Counted from the first letter of the stretch, positions 16,251-25,033 are shown. The stretch is 64,000 bases of DNA from Gemmatimonas sp. (GCA_025361705.1 JANYJW010000056.1:45359-109358), one strand, 5' to 3'. The notes: generated from the letters alone by a model not told the origin. Numbers and translations: made by a program.

Positions 16251-18347
16251 CTACTGCTTTGCTTCGAAGCGGCTCTGCATGAGGGCGCGGAGGTCGACGA
16301 CGGGCGCGGCCGGTGCGTCCGGTGCGTCCGGTGACGGCAGCTGGGCCGCTGGCGGTTCGGCGACGACGCGCTGCATCGTGGCGCGCACGCCACGGTCGAG
16401 GAAGCGGGAGACTTGATCGAACGTGTAGTCGGCCCCTCGGCGCGTGTCGTACACGTTGAGCGGATACGAAACGGCCAAGTGGTTGCGGGCGCGCGTCAGC
16501 GCGACGTACATCAGGCGCCGCTCCTCGTCGATCTGGTCGTCTGATCCGAGCGCGCGAGACAGCGGGAAGTACCCGTCGACCGCCCAGATGACGAACACGG
16601 CATCCCACTCACGCCCCTTGGCGCTGTGCGCGGTGGAAAGCACCAGGGTGTCGTCCTCGGCGTCGGAGCCGAAGCCGAGGTCCTGCGTGCCTTGCGGCGG
16701 CTCGAGCGCGAGCGCGCTGAGGAAGGCGGCGCGGCTGGGGTAGCCGCCGGCGATGGTCTGCAACTGGTCGAGGTCGGCGAGTCGCGGGTCAGGGCGGTCG
16801 TATTTTTCGCGCAGGATGTCGTCGTAGAGCACGCGTACGCGGGCGATTTCTCGCGCGACGGCGCCCTCGTCATCCGGCGCGCCGGTGCGCAGCATGTCGA
16901 GCAGTGTGACGAGCGACTGGTGCGCGGCCTTGGCGCGCGGCGGGGGGCGGAACTGGCCGAAGGCGGCATGGCTCCACGCGTGCTGTGCCATCACGTCCAT
17001 CGCATTGCGCGCCGTCACTTCGCCGATGCCCGGCATGAGCAGCAGGAGGCGGTACCAGCTCACCTCGTCGCGCGGATTCTCAAGCACGCGCAGGAAGGCG
17101 AGCACATCCTTGACGTGCGCGGCTTCGAGGAACTTGAGGCCGCCCCACTTGTCGAAGGGGATGTTGCGCGCCGTCAACTCGATTTCGAGGTCAGCGCTGT
17201 GGTACCCGGCGCGGAAGAGCACGGCGATCTCGCGCAGAGGGGTGCCCTCCTCGTGCAGCTCGAGGATGCGGTCGACCACGAAGCGCGTCTGCGTTGGCTC
17301 GTCCTGTGCGGTGACGAGCCAGGGCCGGTCGCCGCCCGTGCGCCGCGTGAAGAGCGACTTGGAGTAGCGCTCACCGGCGCGCGAGATGAGGAGGTTGGAG
17401 GTGTCGAGGATGGGCTGCGTGGAGCGGTAGTTCTCCTCGAGCGCGACGACGGTGGCGCCGGGGAACTCGCGTGGGAAGTCGAGAATGTTGCGGATGGTGG
17501 CACCGCGGAACGAGTAGATGCTCTGCGCGTCGTCGCCGACCACCGTCAGGTTGCGGTGCGCGCGGCACATCCCGCGCAGGATGCGCGCCTGCAGGAGGTT
17601 GGTATCCTGATACTCGTCGACGAGGATGTGATCGTAGAGGCCCGCGATGCGGTCGGCGAGCGCGGGAACCTGCTCGAGCAGGGTCGCCCAGAAGAGCAGG
17701 AGGTCGTCGTAGTCGACGAGGTTGCGTTCCTGCTTGCGCTGCGTGTAGTCGGCGTAGACCCGCGCGATCTCCTCCTCGTGCTCGACGAAGCGCGGATACT
17801 CCTCGCGCAGCAGGGCGCCGACCGGGATGTCGGTGTTGACATGGCGCGAGTAGAGCTGGTGCAGCGTCTCCTTCTTGGGGAAGCGCTTGGTGCGGTCGCC
17901 GAAGCCGAGCCGGGCGCGCGAGAACTGCATCAGGTCCTCGGCGTCCGACTGGTCCATGATGGTGAAGTCGGGGCGCAATCCTGCCTGCTCGCCGAAGCGC
18001 CGCAGGAGGCGATGCGCGGTGGCGTGAAACGTGCCGCCCTGCACGCTGCGGCTGGCGCTGCCCACGAGGCGTTCGGCGCGGGCGAGCATCTCCTGTGCCG
18101 ACCGGCGCGTGAAGGTGAGGAGGAGGATGCGTTCGGGACGAACGCCGCGTTCGAGGAGAACGCCGACGCGATGCACGAGCGTGCGTGTCTTGCCGGTGCC
18201 CGCGCCGGCGACAATGAGCAGGGGCCCTTCGCCATGCATGGCGGCGCGCCGCTGGGCGTCATTGAGGCCGTCGGCGGCGCTTCCGGCATCGCTGCGCGGC
18301 GCGACCTCGCGCTCGCGCGCGGCATAGATGCGGGGGTCATCGGTCAC
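16251..18347 (-). CDS. uvrD: UvrD/PcrA-type superfamily 1 DNA helicase
   Basis: 698 residues from GTG 18347; a TTG 11 codons upstream has no better support. 3'-5' SF1A helicase for repair and for removing proteins from DNA. Motifs seen: Q-motif region LNDAQRRAAMHGEGP, Walker A AGAGTGKT (47-54), LLTFTRRSAQEM (Ia), VDEYQDTN (II), VGDDAQSIYSFRGA (III), STAHSAKGREWDAVFV (V) and MYVALTRARNHL (VI). It is slightly shorter than E. coli UvrD, with a reduced C-terminal tail. A TATATT hexamer sits 8 bases before the GTG, suggesting a very short or absent leader. Monocistronic, convergent with the aminopeptidase gene. Confidence 0.93.
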   Translation of the reverse strand: MTDDPRIYAAREREVAPRSDAGSAADGLNDAQRRAAMHGEGPLLIVAGAGTGKTRTLVHRVGVLLERGVRPERILLLTFTRRSAQEMLARAERLVGSASRSVQGGTFHATAHRLLRRFGEQAGLRPDFTIMDQSDAEDLMQFSRARLGFGDRTKRFPKKETLHQLYSRHVNTDIPVGALLREEYPRFVEHEEEIARVYADYTQRKQERNLVDYDDLLLFWATLLEQVPALADRIAGLYDHILVDEYQDTNLLQARILRGMCRAHRNLTVVGDDAQSIYSFRGATIRNILDFPREFPGATVVALEENYRSTQPILDTSNLLISRAGERYSKSLFTRRTGGDRPWLVTAQDEPTQTRFVVDRILELHEEGTPLREIAVLFRAGYHSADLEIELTARNIPFDKWGGLKFLEAAHVKDVLAFLRVLENPRDEVSWYRLLLLMPGIGEVTARNAMDVMAQHAWSHAAFGQFRPPPRAKAAHQSLVTLLDMLRTGAPDDEGAVAREIARVRVLYDDILREKYDRPDPRLADLDQLQTIAGGYPSRAAFLSALALEPPQGTQDLGFGSDAEDDTLVLSTAHSAKGREWDAVFVIWAVDGYFPLSRALGSDDQIDEERRLMYVALTRARNHLAVSYPLNVYDTRRGADYTFDQVSRFLDRGVRATMQRVVAEPPAAQLPSPDAPDAPAAPVVDLRALMQSRFEAKQ

Positions 18348-18355
18348 GATGCCTG

Positions 18356-18361
18356 AATATA
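18356..18361 (-). promoter_or_regulatory. -10-like TATATT just upstream of uvrD
   Basis: Minus-strand TATATT ends 8 bases before the GTG. No good -35 is seen at 16-18 bases; TTGTCA is only 13 bases away. Tentative. Confidence 0.35.
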
Positions 18362-18526
18362 TGAAGGGAGGGCCTGACAACGGATCCGGGTGGCCGCCCG
18401 TGCCGTTACCCCGACACGGGGGCGCGTGTCACAGGCGCCGCGACGTCCTTGCCATCCAGGCGACCATCCGCGACCGTAGATAGCCGGGGTTGGCATTTGT
18501 GGACCCGACAACGCGAGGAGTCCCCC

Positions 18527-19330
18527 ATGCATCGTCTCGTGAGGATGGCGCTACTGCTGGCACTGTCGGCGCTGGCGGCGCGGGCGCAGGATGCAGGCTC
18601 GATCATGGTGTTTGGCGTTGTGCGAAACGCTGCGGGCGTGGCTGTGCAGGGCGCCGAGGTGTGGATTGATGGCACCGCCTTGCGGGTCGTCTCGACGGAC
18701 TCCGGCGAGTTTCGCATTGACCGCGTGCCGAGCGGGCGCGTGAAGGTGATGGTCCGCCGCCTGGGCTTTCGCCCCGCGAGCAAGAAGCTGTCGGTGGTCG
18801 CCGGCGACACCAAGCGGGTGTCGTTCGTGCTCGACGGCTTGGCGGACGAACTTGAAGCGGTGATCGTGACGGCGAGCGAGGGGGCGAGCGGACGCCTGCA
18901 GGAGTTCTGGGCGCGACGCATGGTGGGGATCGGCGTGTTCATCACGCGCGACGAAATCGAGCGCCGCCATCCGCCGCGGACCGCGGACCTCTTTCAGCAG
19001 GTGATGGGCGTCCGGGTGGTCTCGGGGGGCAACGGCGAGTCGACGCGTCTCATGGCCGGCCGGCAGTCGGTGTCGGCGGCGCGCAGCAACACCTCGGCGG
19101 CGTCGGGCGCGTGCCAGCTGCAGTATTACGTGGACGGCATCTTCATGACGCCCAATTCGTTCACGGTGGACGAAATGTCGATCGACATGATTGAGGCCAT
19201 CGAGGTCTTCCGCGGACCGTCCGAAGTGCCGGTGCGATTCCGGCAGCGCGAGACGGGGTGCGGGCTCGTGGTGATCTGGACGCGGGAGCCGCCGAAGCGG
19301 GCGAGGCCGGAGCCGGCGCACGACGGGTGA
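18527..19330 (+). CDS. Exported carboxypeptidase-regulatory + TonB-plug protein without a barrel
   Basis: 267 residues from ATG 18527, with GAGGAG at 18515-18520. A signal peptide ends near AARAQ. Residues 24-100 form a carboxypeptidase-regulatory domain (GVVRNAAGVAVQGAEVWIDG, then DSGEFRIDRVPSG). Residues 135-255 look like a TonB plug: FITRDEIERRHPPRTADLFQ, then YYVDGIFM, then MIEAIEVFRGPSEVPVRF and CGLVVIWTR. In receptors a 22-strand barrel would follow; here the frame stops at once. The same truncated plan is seen in the gene at 2-661. It could be a soluble periplasmic adaptor, or a receptor that lost its barrel. A heptad array begins right after the stop. Confidence 0.75.
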   Translation: MHRLVRMALLLALSALAARAQDAGSIMVFGVVRNAAGVAVQGAEVWIDGTALRVVSTDSGEFRIDRVPSGRVKVMVRRLGFRPASKKLSVVAGDTKRVSFVLDGLADELEAVIVTASEGASGRLQEFWARRMVGIGVFITRDEIERRHPPRTADLFQQVMGVRVVSGGNGESTRLMAGRQSVSAARSNTSAASGACQLQYYVDGIFMTPNSFTVDEMSIDMIEAIEVFRGPSEVPVRFRQRETGCGLVVIWTREPPKRARPEPAHDG

Positions 19331-19407
19331 TGGCGGATGGCGGATGGCGGATGGCGGATGGCGGATGGCGGATGGCGGATGGCGGATGGCGGATGGCGGA
19401 TGGCAGA
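19331..19407. repeat. Tandem 7-bp repeat TGGCGGA, 10 copies plus one TGGCAGA
   Basis: The array starts on the base following the TGA stop (19328-19330) of the plug protein gene. Ten perfect TGGCGGA units are followed by TGGCAGA. It fills most of the gap to the convergent hydrolase gene ending at 19436. Confidence 0.95.
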
Positions 19408-19435
19408 TGGCCGCGTGCGGGCCGCCGCGCGCTCG

Positions 19436-20584
19436 CTACCGCTTGTCGCCGCGGAACCGATAGAACGTCAATCCATCCTTCTTCACCGGCAACAGGCGCC
19501 GCTCGGTCGGTGACCGGCCATCGGCCAGCAGCACGGCGAGGTCGGCGAGGAATGCGCCGTTGCCGAAGAGCGTGTGTCCGAGCACGTCGGCGGTGACGCG
19601 CGTGGCGTCAACCGTGTCCATGCCGTCGATGACGACGAGGGAATCGCCACCGAGTCCGAGCCGGCCCGCGCCGTTGACAACGCGGGACGCGCGCAGGGCA
19701 TCGTCGTCGCTCGACGCATACATGGTGACATGTACGGCGTGCGTCGTCAGGCGCGGCAGGATCTCGCGCCGGAAGACCCGGGCATCGACGTCGGGTGCGG
19801 CGAAGACGACCTGCGCCAGATGCGGCGTGGGATCCGCGAGCGCGGTGAGCGTGAGCGCCTTGCCGATGACCTCGGAGCCCATCGAGTGCCCGATGAGGTG
19901 CACGCGGTCGGGCTGCGCGGCGACCGCGTGGTTGCGCAGCACGCGCAACAGCTGAAACCCCGCGTTGCGTGCCGACTGCTGGTCGCGCACGTAGCCCGTC
20001 ACCGACGCGGCAGATGGCCAGGAGAACAGCAGAATCGAGCCGTCGAAATTAATGTCGGCGGCCAGCTGCGCGGCGCGCACGGCGGCATCCTCGAACGACA
20101 CGTTGTACCCGTGCACGAAGACGAGCAGGTCGCGGGCGCGCGAGGCGGCGAGGTCGGCCGCGAGCCGCTGGACGAAACGGGCGCTGTCCACCGGAATGGT
20201 GGACGTCACGAAGAAGTCGCGCTGCGCGTCGGGCCGGTACGCGAGCGCGTTGTCGCGCATGGCCGTGGGGCGGGGCAGATCGCCCGTGCCGCGCACGCGG
20301 TACGACGGCACGTTGACGCTGACCGCGGCAAACTGCAGCGAGTCACCGTCCTCCGCGCCGTAGCGTTCGCTCGGGCGGTCGGTGGTGACCGAGCGGCGTG
20401 TGGTGGCGAGGAAGATGGTCAGGCGCGCCGGTGCGGTGTCGAGGGCGGCGTATGAGCGCGGCTCAACCGCGCGGGGGAGCGGGGCGGGGGGTGGCGCGAC
20501 AGGCGCCGGCGGCAGCGCGGGTGGGGCCGCGCGTCCGCAGGCCGCGCCGCCCAGGGCCACGAGGAGAATGAGGCGGCGCATCAT
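19436..20584 (-). CDS. Alpha/beta hydrolase lipoprotein (DUF900-like)
   Basis: 382 residues from ATG 20584, overlapping the lipB stop as ATGA. The lipobox is ALGGAAC with Cys16, followed by a Pro/Ala-rich spacer (20-45). The hydrolase core shows the oxyanion strand LLVFVHGYNVSFEDAAVRAAQL, the nucleophile elbow LIGHSMGS, and late Asp/His candidates (AAPDVDARVF, VLGHTLFG). This pattern matches the DUF900 hydrolases, which share the LxVFVHGYNxxF motif. It is predicted to be a lipid-anchored periplasmic esterase or lipase; the substrate is unknown. It is co-transcribed with lipB, probably by position rather than shared function. Confidence 0.85.
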   Translation of the reverse strand: MMRRLILLVALGGAACGRAAPPALPPAPVAPPPAPLPRAVEPRSYAALDTAPARLTIFLATTRRSVTTDRPSERYGAEDGDSLQFAAVSVNVPSYRVRGTGDLPRPTAMRDNALAYRPDAQRDFFVTSTIPVDSARFVQRLAADLAASRARDLLVFVHGYNVSFEDAAVRAAQLAADINFDGSILLFSWPSAASVTGYVRDQQSARNAGFQLLRVLRNHAVAAQPDRVHLIGHSMGSEVIGKALTLTALADPTPHLAQVVFAAPDVDARVFRREILPRLTTHAVHVTMYASSDDDALRASRVVNGAGRLGLGGDSLVVIDGMDTVDATRVTADVLGHTLFGNGAFLADLAVLLADGRSPTERRLLPVKKDGLTFYRFRGDKR

Positions 20585-21306
20585 GCGACGGGCACGGAGG
20601 CACGCAGCGCGGCGGCATCGGACGGCCGCGGCGTGAGATTGAAGAGCGCAGCAAAGGACGTCACGGTCCGCGACCGCACATCGTCGAACAGCGACGGCGA
20701 CGCGGCGAGGCACGGGCCCGTGGCCGCATCGAGCAGCTCGCGTTCGACGCTCGTCATCACCACGTCCTGGATGCCGCATGGCACCATGAGGTCGAAGTAC
20801 GAGAGGTCCGTGGTGACATTCAACGCGAAGCCATGCCACGTCACCCACTGCCGCGCGTGCACGCCAATGGAGGCAATCTTGCGGTCGCGTACCCAGACGC
20901 CGGTCTTGCCGGGATTCCGCGCCGCATCGATGCCGCAGGCAGCCAGCGCGCGCATCATCACGTCCTCGAGCTGGCGCAGGTACCAGTGCAGGTCCTGCGT
21001 GTGCCGCGTCAGGTCGACGATGGGATACCCCACCAGCTGGCCCGGGCCGTGAAAGGTGATGTCGCCGCCGCGCTCCACCTCGTACAACTCGACGCCGCGC
21101 GCCGAGAGCTGGTTGGATGTGGCGAGCAGATGGCCGGCCTTGGTGGAGCGTCCGAGCGTGATCACCGGTGGGTGCTCGACGAGCAGCAGCACGTCGTGGG
21201 AGAGCGTGCCGGCGAGCCGCGCCCTGGCCGCGTCGCGCTGGAGCGCGAGCGCGTCGCCGTAGGGCAGCACGCCAAGATCGACCACGTGGAGGAGGCGTTC
21301 GGTCAC
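20581..21306 (-). CDS. lipB: Octanoyl-[ACP]:protein octanoyltransferase
   Basis: 241 residues, GTG start at 21306. LipB moves octanoyl from acyl carrier protein to the lipoyl domains of target enzymes, the first step of lipoate assembly. Signature RGGDITFHGPGQLVGYP (79-95), the catalytic pair K143 (DRKIASIGVH) and C177 (MVPCGIQD) are all present. The length is usual for the family. LipA, the next enzyme, is encoded at 27135-28043 with the pyruvate dehydrogenase genes. A TAGATT box ends 6 bases before the GTG, so the mRNA is probably leaderless. Confidence 0.95.
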   Translation of the reverse strand: MTERLLHVVDLGVLPYGDALALQRDAARARLAGTLSHDVLLLVEHPPVITLGRSTKAGHLLATSNQLSARGVELYEVERGGDITFHGPGQLVGYPIVDLTRHTQDLHWYLRQLEDVMMRALAACGIDAARNPGKTGVWVRDRKIASIGVHARQWVTWHGFALNVTTDLSYFDLMVPCGIQDVVMTSVERELLDAATGPCLAASPSLFDDVRSRTVTSFAALFNLTPRPSDAAALRASVPVA

Positions 21307-21312
21307 CCGTAA

Positions 21313-21318
21313 AATCTA
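21313..21318 (-). promoter_or_regulatory. -10 box of lipB, leaderless spacing
   Basis: Minus-strand TAGATT ends 6 bases before the lipB GTG, which places the expected transcript start at the start codon. No clear -35 is seen. Confidence 0.5.
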
Positions 21319-21432
21319 GTGGCTCGGGGGCCAGGTGCGGCGAGGCCCGGAGGGCCTGCTCCGCGGTCCACGATCCAACCCGCCGTGGTGGCGCTGCAAT
21401 CCGACGGCAGCGGAGGGCGTCGCGCGATGTGG

Positions 21433-21438
21433 TATTCT
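21433..21438 (+). promoter_or_regulatory. -10-like TATTCT upstream of the LolA-like gene
   Basis: TATTCT lies 26 bases before ATG 21465, with AGGAG (21454-21458) between, giving a leader of about 20 bases. No good -35. Confidence 0.35.
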
Positions 21439-21464
21439 TCCGCACACACTCGCAGGAGCCCGGC

Positions 21465-22244
21465 ATGCTTCGCACGATACGCATCCTCACGGCTGGCGCA
21501 ATCGCCGCGCTCGCGTTCCCCCTCGCGGCCCAGGGCCCCGCGCCGGCGACGGGACGGGACGTCCTCGTCCGCATGCTCGCCAGGTCTTCCGGCAGCTGGT
21601 ACCACACGCTGACCTTCCGCCAGTCGACGACCATCCGCCAGCGTGATGGGCGCGATACCGTGCAGACGTGGTTTGAGACGCTGCGCCACACCCCGCAGCA
21701 CGTTACGCAGCTGCGCATCGACATTGCGCCGCTGTCGGCGGGCAATGCGTCGATTTCCACCACCGATTCCACCTGGGTGATCCGCGCCGACACGCTCCAG
21801 GCGGTGCGCCCCGTCGGCAATCCGTTCCTCGCGCTCATCGAAGGGGCGTATGTGCAGCCGGCGGAACTGACCATCGCGCAGCTGGCGTCGCTCGCGATCG
21901 ACCTCACGAAGGTCCGCACCGCACCTTGGCAGGGTCATCCCGTCTGGATCGTGGGCTCGACGGGGCCGTCCGACACCACCTCGGCGCAGTTCTGGGTTGA
22001 TGCCACCAACCTGATGGTCGTGCGCATCATCCTGTCGAACGCCGCCGGGCGGCCGCCGCTGGACATCCGGCTGGACGCCATCCAGCCGTGCGGCCGCGGA
22101 TTGCTGGCGACGCGGGTCGAGATGCTGCAGGGCGGTGAGCGCCGGCAGCTCGAGGAATACCAGGACTGGAAGTGCGACGTGCCGGTCGACGCGCAGCTGT
22201 TCAACCCGCGCGCGGGCGGGAAGGCCAGGCACTGGGCCAAGTAG
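21465..22244 (+). CDS. Exported LolA-like protein of unknown function
   Basis: 259 residues from ATG 21465, with AGGAG at 21454-21458. The signal peptide is MLRTIRILTAGAIAALAFPLAAQ. The mature part alternates beta strands with polar turns, containing TLTFRQSTTIRQRDGRDTVQ near the front, VWIVGS and FWVDATNLMVVRIIL in the middle, and a terminal YQDWKCDVPVDAQLFNP. This order of strands resembles the LolA/LolB half-barrel that binds lipids or lipoproteins, but no diagnostic residue is known to me. The two Cys near the C-terminus (CGRG..., WKCDV) could form a disulfide. The gene stands alone, divergent from lipB and convergent with lpdA. Confidence 0.6.
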   Translation: MLRTIRILTAGAIAALAFPLAAQGPAPATGRDVLVRMLARSSGSWYHTLTFRQSTTIRQRDGRDTVQTWFETLRHTPQHVTQLRIDIAPLSAGNASISTTDSTWVIRADTLQAVRPVGNPFLALIEGAYVQPAELTIAQLASLAIDLTKVRTAPWQGHPVWIVGSTGPSDTTSAQFWVDATNLMVVRIILSNAAGRPPLDIRLDAIQPCGRGLLATRVEMLQGGERRQLEEYQDWKCDVPVDAQLFNPRAGGKARHWAK

Positions 22245-22284
22245 GCTCGGCAGGCGCCGTATCGCCAGGCCAGTTGCATGACGA

Positions 22285-22319
22285 CGAAGGGGCGCCCGCG
22301 GAATCGCGGCGCCCCTTCG
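22285..22319. terminator. Hairpin between the LolA-like gene and lpdA
   Basis: A perfect 12-bp stem (22285-22296 with 22308-22319) around an 11-base loop lies between convergent genes. There is no T tract on the plus strand. Confidence 0.7.
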
Positions 22320-22368
22320 ACTTGCCTGGCGATGCGTGCACGGCGTCGGAACCTCCCGGCACCGCGTG

Positions 22369-23772
22369 CTACGCGTGAATCATCTTCCCCATCGAGTCGA
22401 GCACCGCTTCGGCCACCGCTTCCGATAGCGTCGGGTGGGCGTGAATGGCGAGGTCGATCTCTTCCACCGTGAACTCGTTTTCGCGGGCCACGAGCAGCTC
22501 GTGGATGAGTTCCGTGGCGTGCGGTCCCACGATGTGCGCGCCGAGGATCTCGCCGTACTTGGTGTCGCGCAGGATCTTCACGAAGCCCTCGGTCTCACCT
22601 GCCGTGCGCGCGCGGCCGTTGGCGCTGAAGGGGAACTTGCCGACCTTGTAGTCGAGCTTCTTCTCCTTGCACTGCGCCTCGGTGAGGCCGATCGACGCCA
22701 CTTCGGGATGGCAGTAGGTGCAATTGGGGATGTTGCCGTAGTTGATGGGATGGTGATGCTGTCCGGCGATGATCTCGGCAACGATCATGCCCTCGCGCTC
22801 TCCCTTGTGGGCGAGCATCGGCGGGCCGGCCACATCGCCGATGGCGTATATCCCCTTGGCCGTCGTTTCGAGCGTGTGGTTGACCTTGATGAAGCCGCGG
22901 TCGGTGAGCTGCACGCCCGCTTCCTTGAGGCCGATGTTCTCGACGTTGGCGGCGCGGCCGGCAGCCACGAGCACCGTGTCGACCACCAGCTCCTGCTTCT
23001 TGCCACCCGCCTCGAGTGTGAGCGTCACGCTGTTCGCGCCGATGGCGGTGCCCTGCAACTTGGCGCCCACGAGCACGTCGATGCCGCGTTTCTTGAACGA
23101 CCGCGCCACTTCCGCCGAACTGTCCTCGTCCTCGAGGGGCAGAATGCGCGGCATCACCTCGATGACCGTCACCTTGGTGCCGAAGGCGCTGAAGACGTCG
23201 GCGAACTCGCACCCGACGGCGCCTGCGCCGACGATGGCGAGCGTCTTGGGAGCGTGCTCGAGCACGAGCGCGTCATCGGACGAGATGATCGTGGTCTTGT
23301 TGAGCTCGAGCCCGGCCTGCGGCAGGCCCTTCACGCGCGAGCCGGTGCCGACCACAATCGCCTTGGTGGCGGTGTGCGCTTCGGTCTTGCCGTCGCCGGT
23401 GGTCACCTTCACGGTCTTGCCCGCGCCGAGCACGCCCATGCCCTTGATCCACGTGACCTTGTTCTTCTTGAACAGGAACTCGACGCCCTTGGAATTCTTG
23501 GTGGAGACGTCACGCGAGCGCTTCATCGCCACGCCGAAGTCGAGCGTGATGTCGCCCACCGTCACACCGAACTCGGCGGCGTGCTTGAGCCGGTTGGCGA
23601 TGTGCGACGATTCGAGCAGCGCCTTGGCGGGAATGCAGCCCCACAGCACGCAGGTGCCGCCGAGTCCTTCACGTTCGATGACGGCGACCGTCTGGCCGAG
23701 TTGGGCGGCGCGGATGGCGCCGACGTAGCCGGCGGGGCCGCCGCCGAGGAAGATGATGTCGAAGTTGGCCAT
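22369..23772 (-). CDS. lpdA: Dihydrolipoyl dehydrogenase (E3)
   Basis: 467 residues from ATG 23772, one base after the pdhC stop. FAD enzyme that reoxidises dihydrolipoyl groups of PdhC (and of GcvH) with NAD+. FAD site GGGPAG (10-15), redox disulfide in GGTCVLWGCIPAK (C41, C46), NAD site IVGAGAVGCEFA, FAD site 2 YAIGDVAG, and the catalytic His-Glu region HAHPTLSEAVAEA. The residues between the redox cysteines are VLWG, where most E3 proteins have LNVG or LNIG; the disulfide spacing is kept. It is the last gene of lipA-pdhA-pdhB-pdhC-lpdA. Confidence 0.96.
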   Translation of the reverse strand: MANFDIIFLGGGPAGYVGAIRAAQLGQTVAVIEREGLGGTCVLWGCIPAKALLESSHIANRLKHAAEFGVTVGDITLDFGVAMKRSRDVSTKNSKGVEFLFKKNKVTWIKGMGVLGAGKTVKVTTGDGKTEAHTATKAIVVGTGSRVKGLPQAGLELNKTTIISSDDALVLEHAPKTLAIVGAGAVGCEFADVFSAFGTKVTVIEVMPRILPLEDEDSSAEVARSFKKRGIDVLVGAKLQGTAIGANSVTLTLEAGGKKQELVVDTVLVAAGRAANVENIGLKEAGVQLTDRGFIKVNHTLETTAKGIYAIGDVAGPPMLAHKGEREGMIVAEIIAGQHHHPINYGNIPNCTYCHPEVASIGLTEAQCKEKKLDYKVGKFPFSANGRARTAGETEGFVKILRDTKYGEILGAHIVGPHATELIHELLVARENEFTVEEIDLAIHAHPTLSEAVAEAVLDSMGKMIHA

Positions 23773-23773
23773 G

Positions 23774-25030
23774 TCAGAACACCAGCATGAGAGGGTTTTC
23801 CAGCATGCGCCGCAGGTCAAGCAGGAAGCGTGCTCCCACTGCCCCATCGATCACGCGGTGATCGCAGCTCATCGTCACGCGCATCCGCTTGCGGATGACC
23901 AGCGCGCCGTCGACGACGACGGGCGTGTCGTCGAGCGCGCCGATGGCGAGAATGCCGCACTCCGGCGGGTTGATGATTGCCGTGAACTGGTCGATCTGCA
24001 TCATGCCGAGGTTCGACACCGAGAACGTGGAGCCGGTGTACTCCTCGGGCTTCAGCTTGCGTTCGCGCGCCCTGGCCGCGAGCTCGCGCGACTCGTGGGC
24101 GATGGCCCGCAGCCCCTTCCGGTCGGCGTCGAAGATCACCGGCACGATGAGCCCGTCGTCGGTGGCGACGGCCATGCCGAGGTGGACGCGATTGAAGAAG
24201 CGGATCTTGTCGCCCAGCCAGTGCGCGTTGACCTCGGGGTGGGCGGCCAGCGCGGTGGCGACGGCTTTCAGGATGATGTCATTGACGGAGACCTTGTACT
24301 CTTCACCCTGGGCAACCATCGCCGCGCGCATCTCCACCGCGCGCGTCATGTCGAACTCGGCGGTGAGATAGAAGGTCGGAATCGGCCCGATGGACTCGGC
24401 CAGGCGCTTGGCGATCGTCTTGCGGATTTGCGTCAGCGGTTGATCCGTGTACTCCGATCCAGCGGCGCCGATGGCAGAGGGCAGACGGCGGATAGCAGAA
24501 GCCGTTGCGCCGCCACCACTCACCGCCGCCTCGACATCGCGCTTGATGACTCGGCCCGCCGGGCCCGAGCCGGCGACCGCGCCGAGGTCGATGCCGCTTT
24601 CGCGGGCGAGTCGGCGGGCGAGTGGGGAGCTGCGGGTGGGGCCACTGCTTGCCGGCGCGGGAGGCGCCGGTGCGGCGGGTGGTGCGCCAGTGGTGGACGT
24701 CGCAGTGGGTGCCGCCGACGCTGCAGCTGCCGGCGGCGTAACCGCTGCCGTCGGCGCAGCCGCACCGCTGACCAACGCCGCAATGTCCTCGTCCGCTGCG
24801 GCAATCACTCCCACGAGCGTGCCGACGGCCGCGGTGACTCCCTCGGCCACGAGCTGGCGCCGCAAGATGCCGTTGCCGCGCGCGACGAGTTCCATCACGG
24901 CCTTGTCGGTTTCGACTTCAGCCAGCACGTCGCCCGATTTCACGGCGGCGCCTTCGGGCATGTTCCATTTGACGAGGCGGCCTTCTTCCATGGTGGGAGA
25001 GAGCGCTTCCATGAAGATCTTGGTAGCCAT
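23774..25030 (-). CDS. pdhC: Dihydrolipoamide acetyltransferase, pyruvate dehydrogenase E2
   Basis: 418 residues from ATG 25030. Domains: lipoyl domain 1-85 with lipoyl-Lys K43 in ETDKAVME; Ala/Pro linker 86-130; E1/E3-binding domain about 133-170 (SPLARRLARESGIDL); a second linker; catalytic domain about 200-418 with SCDHRVIDGAVG carrying the active His. It transfers acetyl from the lipoyl arm to CoA. Oddity: the second linker (SAIRRLPSAI) is encoded by four in-register heptads of the TGGCRGA repeat family (24472-24499). One lipoyl domain is typical for Gram-positive-like E2 rather than the three of E. coli. Confidence 0.95.
   Translation of the reverse strand: MATKIFMEALSPTMEEGRLVKWNMPEGAAVKSGDVLAEVETDKAVMELVARGNGILRRQLVAEGVTAAVGTLVGVIAAADEDIAALVSGAAAPTAAVTPPAAAASAAPTATSTTGAPPAAPAPPAPASSGPTRSSPLARRLARESGIDLGAVAGSGPAGRVIKRDVEAAVSGGGATASAIRRLPSAIGAAGSEYTDQPLTQIRKTIAKRLAESIGPIPTFYLTAEFDMTRAVEMRAAMVAQGEEYKVSVNDIILKAVATALAAHPEVNAHWLGDKIRFFNRVHLGMAVATDDGLIVPVIFDADRKGLRAIAHESRELAARARERKLKPEEYTGSTFSVSNLGMMQIDQFTAIINPPECGILAIGALDDTPVVVDGALVIRKRMRVTMSCDHRVIDGAVGARFLLDLRRMLENPLMLVF
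24472..24499. repeat. Four TGGCRGA-family heptads inside pdhC
   Basis: On the plus strand TGGCAGA, GGGCAGA, CGGCGGA and TAGCAGA lie in perfect 7-base register. They sit in the pdhC segment for the linker between the peripheral-subunit-binding and catalytic domains. Translated on the minus strand they give SAIRRLPSAI, the peptide expected from the reversed repeat. Confidence 0.75.
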
Positions 25031-25033
25031 ATG

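Noticed and set aside
19331..19407. CRISPR array
   Set aside because: Units are 7 bases in direct contact, without spacers, and no cas genes are present.
20585..21919. A long minus-strand frame extending the hydrolase lipoprotein
   Set aside because: It runs through lipB in another frame; the lipobox start at 20584 and the ATGA overlap decide the gene start.
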